Source: Perkinsela sp. pyNocScin1
Lineage: Eukaryota; Euglenozoa; Kinetoplastea; Prokinetoplastida; Perkinselidae
Length of the DNA stretch: 64,000 bases
Direction: 5' to 3'
NCBI GenBank assembly: GCA_964019655.1
Contig: CAXHTR010000004.1
Span: 682,001 to 746,000, forward strand
Below the pieces are notes generated by a model. It worked only from the letters and a program-made list of their open reading frames with translations. It had not been told where the DNA came from and searched no databases. Position numbers and translations under genes: made by a program. Below are positions 19,273-29,442 of the stretch, piece by piece (position 1 is the first letter of the stretch; each line of letters begins with the position of its first letter).

Positions 19273-19840
19273 GACTGACTAGTAAGATAATGATTGACTG
19301 AAAGTCTCACCTAGTAAACGAATGAAATTTTTTCAAGATTCTACTTTGGCTTCATAGAAATGGGTGTGTATTTTACCCCTCGGGGTGATCTTAGTGATCT
19401 CAGATTTGACACTGGTATTTTTCAGCTCGTTATTAGCTTAAGCTACAAGATTATCAAACACTCGTAAATTTCGACGATTACGATCCCCGCACCCTTAACT
19501 CCACATAGCTTCCCCATTTAAATTCTGTTTTTGAGAAGAATCTAATTTACCCTGCAATGCTACAAAGCATATAAACTGACAATCTTTTCTGCTCTAACAG
19601 TCGCATAATTTTTTCTTTCCGACTTCCTCGAGATGAGCTAGGAAATGCATCGAAATGACTCTTGTGAATTGACAGTGATATCATTTTCGAACCATTATTA
19701 ATAGAATGAATGAGAGAGGACCCTTCAGTACATTTTCTAATTAAGTCTATGTGAACAAAATATTTTTCTCAGTGACGGTATTGTCTGTGGACATAAACAT
19801 AACTAGCTCGACCGAAACAATTCTTGCTTGCTTAGCCAAT
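19273..19840. other. Intergenic region
   Basis: No gene or repeat recognised. Confidence 0.5.
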
Positions 19841-20650
19841 TTATAAAATATTCCCATCATTAAGTAAGCCTATTTCCCGACGAATCTGGTTAGATATATT
19901 ACCGTATCGTTCAAAATGATTTGCGCTACGACACCATGGTATTTTTTCAGAAACGTCAATTCGTTTGTCCGCATCTGTATCGTCAAAGGTGCTGACCTGC
20001 ACTGCATTACGCTTCCCATGCACATGGAATACGTCCAAGCCATCAGGTAAACCGCTATTATCGACTAAAACGCAGTTCAGATTGTGCCCGTTAGAAATAT
20101 GGACGTACAAAAGTGATCTAGGTAGGTCTCGAAGAAGCACAGTTCGGAGTGTTGGTGTGTTTCCGAAGCGCATATCAGCAGTTTCCAGCTTTCGTGGGAG
20201 AAGCGCACTGTCAAATGTACAGTCCTCATTCGCTGCAAAGGTGAACAACTTTGTACCGACGCCACCATCCTGCATGAAAACCGACCGAAGATTACGCGGA
20301 AGATCTCGAAGGGAAAAGTCGAAGACCTGAGCGTACTCAAAGTGCAAAAATTTTATAGTTTGTGGCAATAGGGATATTCTTACTTGAAATGGCGCATAGG
20401 CATTGTAAGTCAGTGCAAGGCCGACAATTTTGCCATCTTCACACTCAATGCCACGCCATGTGCAGCTGAGCCCGATATGTGAGTCTTCTCGGAGTGCGTA
20501 ATTCCACCAATCCACCCCAAGATTCGCTGGTGTTGCTAGGCATCTATACATAAGATCCTCCTGTCTATGATCAAAGGTCAGATGATAAAACTCATGCGAA
20601 TCATTATCCGCTTGAAAGAGCAATAGTGCATTAGCAAATATGGGCGACAT
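19841..20650 (-). CDS. Class B LRR protein
   Basis: 269 aa, ATG 20650, leader 'MSPIFANALLLFQAD'. Head 'QEDLMYRCLATPANLG'. Cap 'LSCTWRGIECEDGKIVGL'. The WLPSTV motif has become 'ISLLPQTIKFLHFEYA'. Then 'LPRNLRSVFMQDGG', LPRKL, LPRSL and 'LPDGLDVFHVHGKRNAV'. The 'DTDADKRIDV' element marks the conserved class B C-terminal part, followed by about 30 polar residues. No anchor. Confidence 0.85.
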   Translation of the reverse strand: MSPIFANALLLFQADNDSHEFYHLTFDHRQEDLMYRCLATPANLGVDWWNYALREDSHIGLSCTWRGIECEDGKIVGLALTYNAYAPFQVRISLLPQTIKFLHFEYAQVFDFSLRDLPRNLRSVFMQDGGVGTKLFTFAANEDCTFDSALLPRKLETADMRFGNTPTLRTVLLRDLPRSLLYVHISNGHNLNCVLVDNSGLPDGLDVFHVHGKRNAVQVSTFDDTDADKRIDVSEKIPWCRSANHFERYGNISNQIRREIGLLNDGNIL

Positions 20651-20732
20651 AGTAAGGCGCTCAAGAGAAGTTAAAAGACTTGTGACGTGTAATGAAGTAA
20701 AGAAAGATAAAATTTACTTATCACTTCTCAAG

Positions 20733-21614
20733 CTAGTTTTCATCATCACTCTCACCCTCACTGCCGGAGAATGGGCCGTCCTTGAGAAAAGAATCTGTTG
20801 CTGGATGATCATTGCCATTCTCATCAATAATCCTCGAAATGCCTCGAGGGAGAAAAATTGTACGCCTACTGAACCCAGAGTGCACAACGGCCGTCCCGGA
20901 GAATTCTGTCATTCGTGCGTTCAGATGCTCAAGGCTCGGATAGTGCTCCAAAAGGCGGAATTCCCCTGAAAATCGGTTCTCTTTGATATCGAGATACTCA
21001 AGATTTGGTGGGAGTGCGTCGAAGCTGAGTTCCCCTGCAAAATCATTGTAATCGACAGATAGCTGGATCAGAAGCGGTGGCAGGCGTGTTATGTCGATGC
21101 TCCCTGAAAATTTATTAGATCCAATGAGACACTGCTCAAGCTTTCGCGGCAGCTGTGTCAAATCAGCACTTCCTGCAAAAGAATTGAACGAGATGAAAAA
21201 GTCTATGAGATCCGGGGGCAAAGCTGTCATATCGACGGAGCCACTAAAGGAACTACTTTCCAGGTTGAAAAATTTCAGGCTCTTGGGAAGATCTGAAGTG
21301 GTCAGCGTACCGATGAAGCCTTGCTGCAGCGAAAGCGACTCCGTCAGTGGGGGGAAATATGCAAAGTTTGCTGTACTCAGCTGAACCTTAGATCCAGAAG
21401 CGTAAACTTCCATCACTCGCCCATTTTTGTCGCACACGACACCTTCCCAGTCACACACATCGAGAAACCCACCATTCTCGTCACGCCATTTTGCTTTGAA
21501 ATCATCTGAGCAGCTTTCGAAGGCGATTTCCATCAGCGCTTGGTCGGGCAGTGAATCGTAGTCGATGCGGCCGAGGGTTGGGTCGACTGCAGTGAAAAAC
21601 ATTGCTGGTGACAT
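20733..21614 (-). CDS. Class A LRR protein
   Basis: 293 aa, ATG 21614, leader 'MSPAMFFTAVDPTLGRIDYD'. Cap 'CDWEGVVCDKNGRVMEV'. Seven repeats (FPPLT, LPKSL, LPPDL, LPRKL, LPPLL, LPPNL and a Leu-poor one). Tail 'GISRIIDENGNDHPATDS' plus a very acidic end 'SGSEGESDDEN'. About 85 bases covering the start region and the upstream DNA are almost identical to those of the next gene (21761-22693), while the bodies differ. Confidence 0.9.
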   Translation of the reverse strand: MSPAMFFTAVDPTLGRIDYDSLPDQALMEIAFESCSDDFKAKWRDENGGFLDVCDWEGVVCDKNGRVMEVYASGSKVQLSTANFAYFPPLTESLSLQQGFIGTLTTSDLPKSLKFFNLESSSFSGSVDMTALPPDLIDFFISFNSFAGSADLTQLPRKLEQCLIGSNKFSGSIDITRLPPLLIQLSVDYNDFAGELSFDALPPNLEYLDIKENRFSGEFRLLEHYPSLEHLNARMTEFSGTAVVHSGFSRRTIFLPRGISRIIDENGNDHPATDSFLKDGPFSGSEGESDDEN

Positions 21615-21760
21615 TTTTTGATGCGTAAAACAAAATTTGATCTTATTTCAGTTCCTATGATACCACCAATACCAAAGTTGAAATCAATCCTCGAGCAAAT
21701 ATTTCGCATTCATTACTAGACATTGTAGTATCTTAGCCCAATCTCATTCAAAAGCTACAC

Positions 21761-22693
21761 TTATTCACGCCACAGTTGATTTTTCAAAACTCTCTTTGAG
21801 AAACGATGCCTTCGGCCCTTCTCGTCCCGCAAGTCAGTAATGTCGTTGCTTGCAAGGATAACTTTGCAGACGTTTCCATTCACATCTTTAGCGAGAATTG
21901 CTGTTCCCGATAGCTGATTCGAAGCAACTTGAAACTCGTAAAGAGTTGGTGGGATGTCTGTCAAAACGAATTCCCCTGCGAAAGCATTATGAGAGAGATC
22001 AATTAATTCAATTTTTTCAGGAAGGCTCGTCATTCGTATTTCTCCGCTCAGCGCATTTCCCTTGAGGTGAAGGACTCGAAATTTTTTGGGCAGCCGGTTC
22101 AAGTCCAGAGTCCCGGTGAGCTTATTGAAGCCAGCAGAAACCCTTTCGATATCAGGGGGAAGCAACTCAATATCACAAGAGCCTTGAAAGTTATTAAATC
22201 GCATCAAGCAGTCAACGAGACACCTTGGAAGCTGATCTGCATCAAACGTTCCGTCGAGTGCTGCCTGTCTGACGTCAAATACTTTCAAACCTCTGGGCAG
22301 ATCGGCCATGACACAGGTGCCCAAACACGCCAGGCCTTCGATTACAAAGCTCGTTACACTTTTCGGAATATATTCAAGATTAATTCGATGTTTCTCACGT
22401 GTATTCTGTGAGCTATACTTTGCTATGAGCTCATCTATGCTCATATCGGTGTAATCCTTGAGCCTGATTTTTGTTACTCTTCCCTCTTCATCGCAAACAG
22501 CACCAACCCACTCGCAGATGTCTTTATAGGGACAATCTTTCTTTAATGCGCTCCTAATAAGGCCAACACGCTCTTTCTGAAGTGGTGTAAATCCCGCAGT
22601 GAGGATTTCCATGCACGCTTGGTCGGATAGTGAGTCGTAGTCCAGTCGGCCGAGGGATGGGTCGACTGCAGTGAAAAACATTGCTGGTGACAT
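21761..22693 (-). CDS. Class A LRR protein, mosaic
   Basis: 310 aa from ATG 22693, leader 'MSPAMFFTAVDPSLGRLDYD', shared with 20733-21614 down to the untranslated upstream bases. Cap 'CEWVGAVCDEEGRVTKI'. Seven repeats (IPKSV, LPRGL, LPRCL, LPPDI, LPKKF, LPEKI, IPPTL). The tail 'ITDLRDEKGRRHRFSKRVLK' instead resembles the gene at 24707 ('IQDEKGRKHRFSARKLK'). Only about 70 bases separate its start from the preceding gene's stop. Confidence 0.9.
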   Translation of the reverse strand: MSPAMFFTAVDPSLGRLDYDSLSDQACMEILTAGFTPLQKERVGLIRSALKKDCPYKDICEWVGAVCDEEGRVTKIRLKDYTDMSIDELIAKYSSQNTREKHRINLEYIPKSVTSFVIEGLACLGTCVMADLPRGLKVFDVRQAALDGTFDADQLPRCLVDCLMRFNNFQGSCDIELLPPDIERVSAGFNKLTGTLDLNRLPKKFRVLHLKGNALSGEIRMTSLPEKIELIDLSHNAFAGEFVLTDIPPTLYEFQVASNQLSGTAILAKDVNGNVCKVILASNDITDLRDEKGRRHRFSKRVLKNQLWRE

Positions 22694-22762
22694 TTTTTGA
22701 TGCGTAAAACGAAATTGGATCTGATTTAAGTCCTTTGATTGATACAAACGTTTGGGATTTAA

Positions 22763-23552
22763 TTACGAATCTATCCACAAGCGCGTAGCCTTAGCAGCAT
22801 GCTCCGGATAGTACACAAAAAGTTTCATCAGCTCGCTTTCACTGGCGTTCGTGCACACTGACTGAATTCTGAAGTCTGTCTTGATGCCATCTGTGCAGTG
22901 AACGATCGCTCGCTTCTTTTTCCTACCACTCAAAACTCGAAAAAAGCCAAATTCATTAGGTAAACACGCATTGCATACGAAAACGCACTGAATGCCATTC
23001 GAATTGGAAATATCGAAAAAGCGCAGTTTGGATGAAATCTGGTCTATGACAATACTGCGGAGTGATATATGCATGGATATGCGCAGATGGGCTTCTTCGA
23101 GATGTTCTGGAAGGTGACTCGTGTACAGCACGTCGCTCTTGGGGTTATTCAAGACCATACAGCTTCGAAAAAAGATATATTTCAGGGATCGTGGCAATGC
23201 ACGAAAAAACAAGTCCCTCACACGACCACCAGTGACATGAGAGCTTTGAAGCGAAGTCGGCAGCCATTCCAGGGCAAAAGTGAATCTATTCATACGGTAG
23301 GGTGCGAGGACCACGCTTGTCACGATTTTGTCAGTGCAATCGACGTTTCTCCATGTACAGCAGTCATCTCTGAGTGAATCAGGTGCGATAGCTAGGTCCT
23401 AGAACTTCGTCTGCAAGTCTGGGAGAAAGAACGCGTTCTGCATACAAATGCTCTGCATGCGCTGTTTTTTTGATAATAGAGAATGATACTCAGCCTGTGC
23501 TGTTTGAACCACAGAGAAACCGAAAATTGTGATAGGCGCGATGAGCTTTCAT
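22763..23552 (-). pseudogene. Class B LRR pseudogene (start frameshift and nonsense)
   Basis: The C-terminal 186 residues are intact ('LEWLPTSLQSSHVTGGRV', 'LPRSLKYIFFRSC', LPEHL, 'DGIKTDFRI'). Upstream, the same frame continues through 'DCCTWRNVDCTDKIVTSV' to an in-frame TAG at 23399-23401 that replaces the Trp of the paralog's 'KRFWEFALAP'. Beyond it lies 'RMQSICMQNAFFLPD' and a leader 'KLIAPITIFGFSVVQTAQA'. That leader is out of frame by one base with its ATG at 23552. A decayed sister of 23725-24501. Confidence 0.78.
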
Positions 23553-23724
23553 AAAAGAGATTGATCAAGAAGACGAAGCGATTAAATGACTCCATGATCG
23601 AAGAAAAGCAGAAACAGTTCAAGACACTGTGCACCTGACTTCTGAGTATGCAACATGGGTATGCAGGTTACCCATGCGCTTTGTTAAATTTTCTCTCGGA
23701 TTTCCATAACTGCATCTTGTATCT

Positions 23725-24501
23725 CTATCCATCACTCCACATCATCGCCATCTTTGTCTCAAATTCTGGATAGAATCGAAAATCTTTCATGATCTCGCTC
23801 TCACTCGAGCCGATACGTGCAGACAAGATGCGCCAGTCCGGTCTTCTTCCGTTGACATACTCGACTATTGTTCGCTTTCTTTTCGCAGGGCTGATAACCC
23901 GAAAGCGCTCGAACGTTTCTGAAATGTTTGCATCGTCAACAAGGACGCGATCAATGCCATTTGCATTGGAAATATCGAGTAAGCGCAGCTTTGCAGGCAG
24001 GTGATCAATTATAACAAATCGGAGTGCGATATGCAGTGAAATTCGCAAATGTGCTTCTTCGAGGTGCGGTGGCAGATCGCTTGTGCGCCAAACATCTATG
24101 CTTGTGCCATGGAACACACTTGCGTCTCGAAGAAAAATGTATCGCAGCTGCTTCGGAAGTGTATGCAGCGAAAAGTCTCGTACATGGCCACCGGCTGAGT
24201 GAATGCTTTGCATTGTGCTCGGGAGCCACCCGATGGAAACAGTGTATCTGTGCATTCGGTAAGGCAGGAGAATCAGGCTGGTGACAGTTCCATCTGTGCA
24301 GCCGACCATTCGCCATGAGCAGCAGTCATTGTGGTTTGTGTTTGGTGCGAGCGCAAACTCCCAGAACCTTTTCTGGACATTCGGCTTGGACGCGAGTGCG
24401 TTTTTCATAGATATGTTTTGCATGCGATGAGTGCTAAGCGGTCGAGCGGGATCGGCGCTCGTGGTACAAAGTGTGAATATCTCTAGCAATAAGATGCACA
24501 T
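23725..24501 (-). CDS. Class B LRR protein
   Basis: 258 aa, ATG 24501, signal peptide 'MCILLLEIFTLCTTSADP'. Head 'RMQNISMKNALASK'. Cap 'DCCSWRMVGCTDGTVTSL'. 'IGWLPSTMQSIHSAGGHVRD', 'LPKQLRYIFLRDA', LPPHL ('EEAHLRISLHIALR') and 'LPAKLRLLDISNANGIDRV'. Basic tail 'KRKRTIVEYVNGRRPDWRI'. 'GCATAAAAG' lies about 25 bases before the ATG. Functional-looking sister of the pseudogene next door. Confidence 0.88.
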   Translation of the reverse strand: MCILLLEIFTLCTTSADPARPLSTHRMQNISMKNALASKPNVQKRFWEFALAPNTNHNDCCSWRMVGCTDGTVTSLILLPYRMHRYTVSIGWLPSTMQSIHSAGGHVRDFSLHTLPKQLRYIFLRDASVFHGTSIDVWRTSDLPPHLEEAHLRISLHIALRFVIIDHLPAKLRLLDISNANGIDRVLVDDANISETFERFRVISPAKRKRTIVEYVNGRRPDWRILSARIGSSESEIMKDFRFYPEFETKMAMMWSDG

Positions 24502-24706
24502 TTTTATGATTCAAATGACTTTTATGCAATGCTCACGTATGCATTTAAGTTTGGAGAAAAGAAATTGTTTCATTCCTTTAAACTCTTTCGTATACATACC
24601 ATTTATTTCCTCGCAATTAAAAGGCTTTCTAGTCTTGAGATTCCAGAAATCACCTTAAACTCTTTTTGGCCGTTTGATCGCCTTACAGTTATTAAGGTGA
24701 CCACAC

Positions 24707-25597
24707 TTAAGCATGAATCTGGGTTTTTAGCTTTCGAGCCGAAAATCGGTGCTTTCGTCCTTTTTCGTCTTGAATTGCTACGAGCATATTGTTATCAAGA
24801 TTCAATAAACACCTGCTTCCGTTTATTTCCTTAAGAATCACAGCTGTCCCTGAAAGCTTATTATCAGCTACAGACAACTCAGAAAGAGAGATTGGGACGC
24901 AGGTAACGCTTAATTTTCCAGAAAAACAGTTTTTCGACAAATCTATAATATAAATTTTATCAGGGAGGTGTGCTATATCAAGAGTTCCTTCGAGAGTGTT
25001 TTGCGATAATGTGAGGTACTGCATTTCCGGAGGAAGATGGTTCATATCAATTGTACCCGACAGTGAATTGATTGACGCGGTGAAGCTGTACAACTTTGAT
25101 GGTAGAGATGTCAAATCACAGCTTCCCTCAAATCTATTTTCCTTGACATGAAATAGGATGAGGCTTCGTGGCATGTCTTTCACTTCAAACATACAGTGTA
25201 CGCTCATTCCAATAAGAGTGAATTTTTCTATTGCTGGTGGCAGGTCAGACATTTTGATGCTTGTATTCGACGTGTAGTAGCGCATAAAGAATCTCGTAAC
25301 TTTCTGGGGAATGTATGCAAAGTTGAACATACAAGTTTCTTGCTGCTGAATTATCGTATAACCAATGCCATCCATATCTATTTCTATGACATTGCCTTCT
25401 TCATCACATTTCGATCCAGGCCATTCGCAGACATCAACGTATGAACTGGGCTCGGACTGGTTTGCTGTAATGCCAAAATGATACTTTTGGTATGGACTGC
25501 AGTCTGCGAAGAAAATTTCAACGCATGCTTGGTCTGAGAGCATTGCGTAATCGAGGCGACCGAGGGACGAATCGACGCTGAAGAGGTAAATCAGCAT
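24707..25597 (-). CDS. Class A LRR protein
   Basis: 296 aa from ATG 25597 ('MLIYLFSVDSSLGRLDY'). A second in-frame ATG at 25648 would add 17 residues and cannot be excluded. Head 'AMLSDQACVEIFFADC'. Cap 'CEWPGSKCDEEGNVIEI'. Seven repeats: IPQKV, LPPAI, MPRSL, LPSKL, LPPEM, LPDKI, VPISL. The tail 'IQDEKGRKHRFSARKLK' is shared with 21761. The body is AT-richer than the neighbours. Confidence 0.88.
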   Translation of the reverse strand: MLIYLFSVDSSLGRLDYAMLSDQACVEIFFADCSPYQKYHFGITANQSEPSSYVDVCEWPGSKCDEEGNVIEIDMDGIGYTIIQQQETCMFNFAYIPQKVTRFFMRYYTSNTSIKMSDLPPAIEKFTLIGMSVHCMFEVKDMPRSLILFHVKENRFEGSCDLTSLPSKLYSFTASINSLSGTIDMNHLPPEMQYLTLSQNTLEGTLDIAHLPDKIYIIDLSKNCFSGKLSVTCVPISLSELSVADNKLSGTAVILKEINGSRCLLNLDNNMLVAIQDEKGRKHRFSARKLKTQIHA

Positions 25598-25893
25598 AGT
25601 AGATGTGCGAAATGTACAATAAGAAAGTTGAAGTTCGCACACACACATTTTCTCAAAGCGAACGCCTGAAGCAAATGCTACTTGCTTACGGCCATGGAAG
25701 CATCAAAACTTCAAATGAAGAAATGCTTATGCTGGCTAAATATCGAAAATCTGAAAGTGGCAGGCCCTGAGATTTTAGTCATAAAGATGTAATAGTGCAG
25801 AATTCTCAATGATTTGCATTGTACGTTTTCAAGGATTGAAGCGAAGACACCAGTAATTTGCAACAGTATCATTTCCAATCAACACATAGATTC

Positions 25894-26727
25894 TTAATAA
25901 GTAACTTTCGATAAATCTACCGTCAAACCATCTTGCACAGCGAGACCCACAATATTGTTCTGCGTCAGCGTGATATAATGCACTCTTCTGGGAACGGCTC
26001 CAAGCGCTACTTTGCCTACAAAATTATTGTCACTCAGGTTAAGCCTGCGTATAGCCTGGGGAATCTTTGACAAGTTTATCTCTCCCGAAAGCTCGTTGCG
26101 ATGCATCCACAGCAATTCCAGACTGTCTGGGAGATGGAGCAAATCGACAGACCCTGAAAATCGGTTCGAAGCCAAGTCGAGATCGCGCATTGTAGCAGGC
26201 AGTTTGTCAAGCTTGAGACTTCCGAAGAGCTTGTTCGAGCTTAAATAGAGATGTCCTAGCTTTGATGGGAGTGCGTCAAGCTCGACTTCCCCTGTAAACG
26301 CGTTGCTATGTAGGAATAAGTGCGTGACACGCGCAGGTAATGCGCTGAGATTAAGACTTCCACTCAGAAAGTTGTCATACAGGTTGATGTACGAGATTCC
26401 CTCCGGGAGCTTATCGGTGTGTACCTCTCCCTTGAACTGGTTTGTCATTGCAGCAAATGAGTCCAGCGATCGTGGTAGGTAGTCAACACACAGAGTCCCA
26501 CCAAGGCTCATGTACATCCAATCGATTTTCTTTACTTTCTCTTTACTTTCTGTATTATCAAAAGAAACGCCGCCCCAGCGCTCAACGTCAAGCCACCCGC
26601 TTGGATCAACCTGAAACTGGCTTATTCTGTCGAATCCAGCTGCAAAGAGCTCCATCATGGCCTGATCAGTGAGGTAAAACGGGTCGAATCGCGCTGAAGC
26701 GTCAGCGAACAGAAGTGATGGAAGCAT
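25894..26727 (-). CDS. Class A LRR protein
   Basis: 277 aa from ATG 26727 ('MLPSLLFADASARFDP'); the longer frame begins with TTG. Head 'YLTDQAMMELFAAGF'. The cap is Cys-less ('VERWGGVSFDNTESKEKV'). Eight repeats: LPRSL, LPEGI, LPARV, LPSKL, LPATM, LPDSL, IPQAI, VPRRV. The end is short ('NNIVGLAVQDGLTVDLSKVTY') and the DExG tail is absent. 'CCTTTTATTTTTATC' lies upstream. Confidence 0.88.
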   Translation of the reverse strand: MLPSLLFADASARFDPFYLTDQAMMELFAAGFDRISQFQVDPSGWLDVERWGGVSFDNTESKEKVKKIDWMYMSLGGTLCVDYLPRSLDSFAAMTNQFKGEVHTDKLPEGISYINLYDNFLSGSLNLSALPARVTHLFLHSNAFTGEVELDALPSKLGHLYLSSNKLFGSLKLDKLPATMRDLDLASNRFSGSVDLLHLPDSLELLWMHRNELSGEINLSKIPQAIRRLNLSDNNFVGKVALGAVPRRVHYITLTQNNIVGLAVQDGLTVDLSKVTY

Positions 26728-26959
26728 TCGGTATGCAGATAAAAATAAAAGGATAACATTTGTTCTGCATATATCGGGGAATACACCATCACTTTTTCCT
26801 CGCGGACTCAAACAGTCTTTCTTGCATGAGTGCGTGTTTTCTAGACTTGATGATCCGCTTTCTCATTTGCGCAGACATAGAAGCAGCAACAATTTTTCAG
26901 AAAGCAGATGTGGCAACAGAAGGCAGTGCAATTAAACTGTCTACTGAACTCTTATCATT

Positions 26960-28249
26960 TCAAACAACCTTGCGAAATTTATTCCCTTCAAACTCAAGTT
27001 CTCGCAGTGAATAAGCAATCCGTGAGCTGTCGAATGTCCCTGTGAGCATGTTTCTGCCGATTTTGAGCTCAAGAAGCCGCGCCGGGAGCTTCGTAACGTC
27101 CACACTGCCCGAAAAACGATTCCCCGATGCCCACAGGTACTGCAATGGACGAGGCAGGTGCGCCAAGTCAAGAGACCCCTCAAAACAGTTGTCTTCCATT
27201 CGGAGCGCTTGGAGACCCAGCGGGAGCTGACTGAGGCACACGCTGCCGCTAAATTGGTTCTGACAGATGTCAACGAGCCGCATTGGATTCGGCAAAGCTG
27301 TGAAATCCAGCGTTCCTGCACACCTATTGTCAATGATGTTGAGCTCGCGGAGCGGTGGCGGGAGCGTCTCGAATGCAATGCCCCCATGCAGCTTGTTTTC
27401 CATCGCATAGAGCGACGTCAAGGAGCGCGGAAGCTTCGCCGTGTCGACTTGGCACGTAAACGCATTCGTGCTGAGACCTATCTCCTTCAACTCGGCCTTC
27501 ATGCCGTTCAGGTCGATTTCCCCCGTAAACTGGTTCTGGCTGCAGTGGAATTGGGTCATAAACTGCGGGAGGTGCGCGACGTCGACGCTCCCCGAAAAAC
27601 TGTTTTCGTCGAGGAAAAGCATCTCGAGTGAATCTGGGAGCTTGTCGAGCGTAACGGGGCCCGACAGCTGGTTCACGTCAAGATAAAGCTTGACGATCGC
27701 TGTGCTCAGACGAGTGAGGTCGACTGTCCCCGAAAAATTATTTTCAGAGAGTGAAAGTATCATGATGCCTGCTGGAAGGCTCGTTAAGTCGAGCGAGCCG
27801 TGCATCTCGTTCTTGTCGAGGTCGACTTCGATGATTTTGGCTGGCAAACTGCGCAGGTCGAGCGTGCTACACAGCCTGTTTGCGTCCATCCGCAGGACTT
27901 CGAGGCCCTGGGGAAGCGCACGAGTTTCAATCGAGCCTTGATACCCGTGGCTTATGAGCTTGATGCGCTCGACAGTGTGCGGGATGTAGGCTAAGCTGAT
28001 GGTCCCAGCGGATGGGGGTGCATTCTGAAGTATTTCCCACTCAATAGCGAGAACATTGCCGGAATCATCCGACTTGGCAATTGACATGGGCCATTCTTTG
28101 ATATCCTTGTAGTTGCCGTGTTTATCGGTCAAGTACTTCTTGTCTTCTGTGCGCTCAAAAACCATTTCCATGAGTGTCTGCTGTGACAGAATCGATGGGT
28201 CCAGGCGCTGGAGGTGCGAGTCGATGGCGTGGAAAGTACAGAGAAGCAT
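26960..28249 (-). CDS. Class A LRR protein, long (about 15 repeats)
   Basis: 429 aa, ATG 28249, leader 'MLLCTFHAIDSHLQRLDPS'. Head 'ILSQQTLMEMVFERTE'. Cys-less cap 'IKEWPMSIAKSDDSGNVLAI'. It is the most regular repeat protein here, with some fifteen consecutive repeats. All measured ones are exactly 23 residues (for example LPAGI, LPDSL and LPRPL units, each ending in SG or TG plus SVDL-like). It stops directly after the last repeat ('ELEFEGNKFRKVV') without a C-terminal module. Confidence 0.92.
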   Translation of the reverse strand: MLLCTFHAIDSHLQRLDPSILSQQTLMEMVFERTEDKKYLTDKHGNYKDIKEWPMSIAKSDDSGNVLAIEWEILQNAPPSAGTISLAYIPHTVERIKLISHGYQGSIETRALPQGLEVLRMDANRLCSTLDLRSLPAKIIEVDLDKNEMHGSLDLTSLPAGIMILSLSENNFSGTVDLTRLSTAIVKLYLDVNQLSGPVTLDKLPDSLEMLFLDENSFSGSVDVAHLPQFMTQFHCSQNQFTGEIDLNGMKAELKEIGLSTNAFTCQVDTAKLPRSLTSLYAMENKLHGGIAFETLPPPLRELNIIDNRCAGTLDFTALPNPMRLVDICQNQFSGSVCLSQLPLGLQALRMEDNCFEGSLDLAHLPRPLQYLWASGNRFSGSVDVTKLPARLLELKIGRNMLTGTFDSSRIAYSLRELEFEGNKFRKVV

Positions 28250-28415
28250 TTCTGATGTTAATCAAATGATATTGACTTTAGGCTTGAAGCACTGATGAAA
28301 ATGTGGAAGAAAGGATGCCTTTTACATTAAGCCCAAAACCGGGGCTGGGACTCTAACCATTTCAAAGTTGTGCTCCCTCGAATACCGAGAATGATGATAA
28401 GCGCGAAGCATTTTC

Positions 28416-29339
28416 CTACGCCTGTCTGACCTTTTTGCACAGTAGCTCATCTCTTCTCCTGTGTACATTTCCATCCTCGTCCCGTACATCTGTCAGCTCT
28501 TCGTTTACCAGAAGTAGGTAGCAGTCAATGTCTTTTGGTAAAACCACGACCCCTGAAAAATCGTTGTGCGTGGCAGTGAGTCCTTTGAACGTAGGTGGTA
28601 TGTTTGATAGAAAAATTTCGCCGCTAAACGAGTTGTCACTAACGGAAAGTGATCGCATCTCTTTTGGTAATTTATTGAATTTCAGAGACCCTGAAAGAGC
28701 ATTGAAGGAAACATCAAGCAGCTCGAGGCATTCCGGAAGGCACGCAAGCGAAATACTTCCCGAGAGCTTGTTGCCTCGGAGCGAAAGGTGCTTCATTCCT
28801 GAGGAGAGATGCTTAAGGGACACTGACCCTTCAAATCTGTTTGCGTTTAGTCGAAGCGTTTCTAATGTTTCGGGTAATGCCGTCAAATCACAGCTGCCTG
28901 CAAAGTTATTGCTGGAAAGGCTCATAATCTCGAGCTTTTCGGGGAGCTTATCGAGCTGTACACTTCCAGTCAGTGAATTTAGTGAGAGATCCAGCCTTGC
29001 CAAGCTCTCGGGTAAATACGCTGTCTCTAGCGTCCCCTGCAGCATCTTCCCGAATACCTCACAGAAGAGAAGGCGTGGTGGCAGGTAGTCCAACGATATG
29101 GACCCCGTGAAGAGGTGCGCCGACCATGAACAAACGAGAAACTCCGTGACATTCGCAGAGGCATCGCATGTGACGCCTGACCATTCACAAACGTCAAGGT
29201 AGGACCCGTGCTCGTCTTGGAAATGGCGCTTGGAGTTCGCAGTGAGGCCTTCGATGAGCATTTCCATGAGCGCTTGGTCGGAAAGCGACTCGTAGCTCAG
29301 GCGGCCGAGAGACGGGTCAAGACTGAGAATTTGTATCAT
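28416..29339 (-). CDS. Class A LRR protein
   Basis: 307 aa, ATG 29339 with an in-frame TGA two codons upstream, so the leader 'MIQILSLDPSLGRLSY' really is only about seven residues. Head 'LSDQALMEMLIEGL'. Cap 'CEWSGVTCDASANVTEF'. Eight repeats (LPPRL, LPESL, LPEKL, LPETL, LSSGM, LPECL, LPKEM, IPPTF). Tail 'EELTDVRDEDGNVHRRRDEL'. Just 103 bases separate it from the next gene's stop. Confidence 0.92.
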   Translation of the reverse strand: MIQILSLDPSLGRLSYESLSDQALMEMLIEGLTANSKRHFQDEHGSYLDVCEWSGVTCDASANVTEFLVCSWSAHLFTGSISLDYLPPRLLFCEVFGKMLQGTLETAYLPESLARLDLSLNSLTGSVQLDKLPEKLEIMSLSSNNFAGSCDLTALPETLETLRLNANRFEGSVSLKHLSSGMKHLSLRGNKLSGSISLACLPECLELLDVSFNALSGSLKFNKLPKEMRSLSVSDNSFSGEIFLSNIPPTFKGLTATHNDFSGVVVLPKDIDCYLLLVNEELTDVRDEDGNVHRRRDELLCKKVRQA

Positions 29340-29442
29340 TTTTCATTCGAAGAATCTTCAAACTCGAGTGAAATCTTGCAACTGGGCAAAACAGGAGTGA
29401 TAAATGCACATAACACTTCAATGCAATGATTTTTTGATTTCA

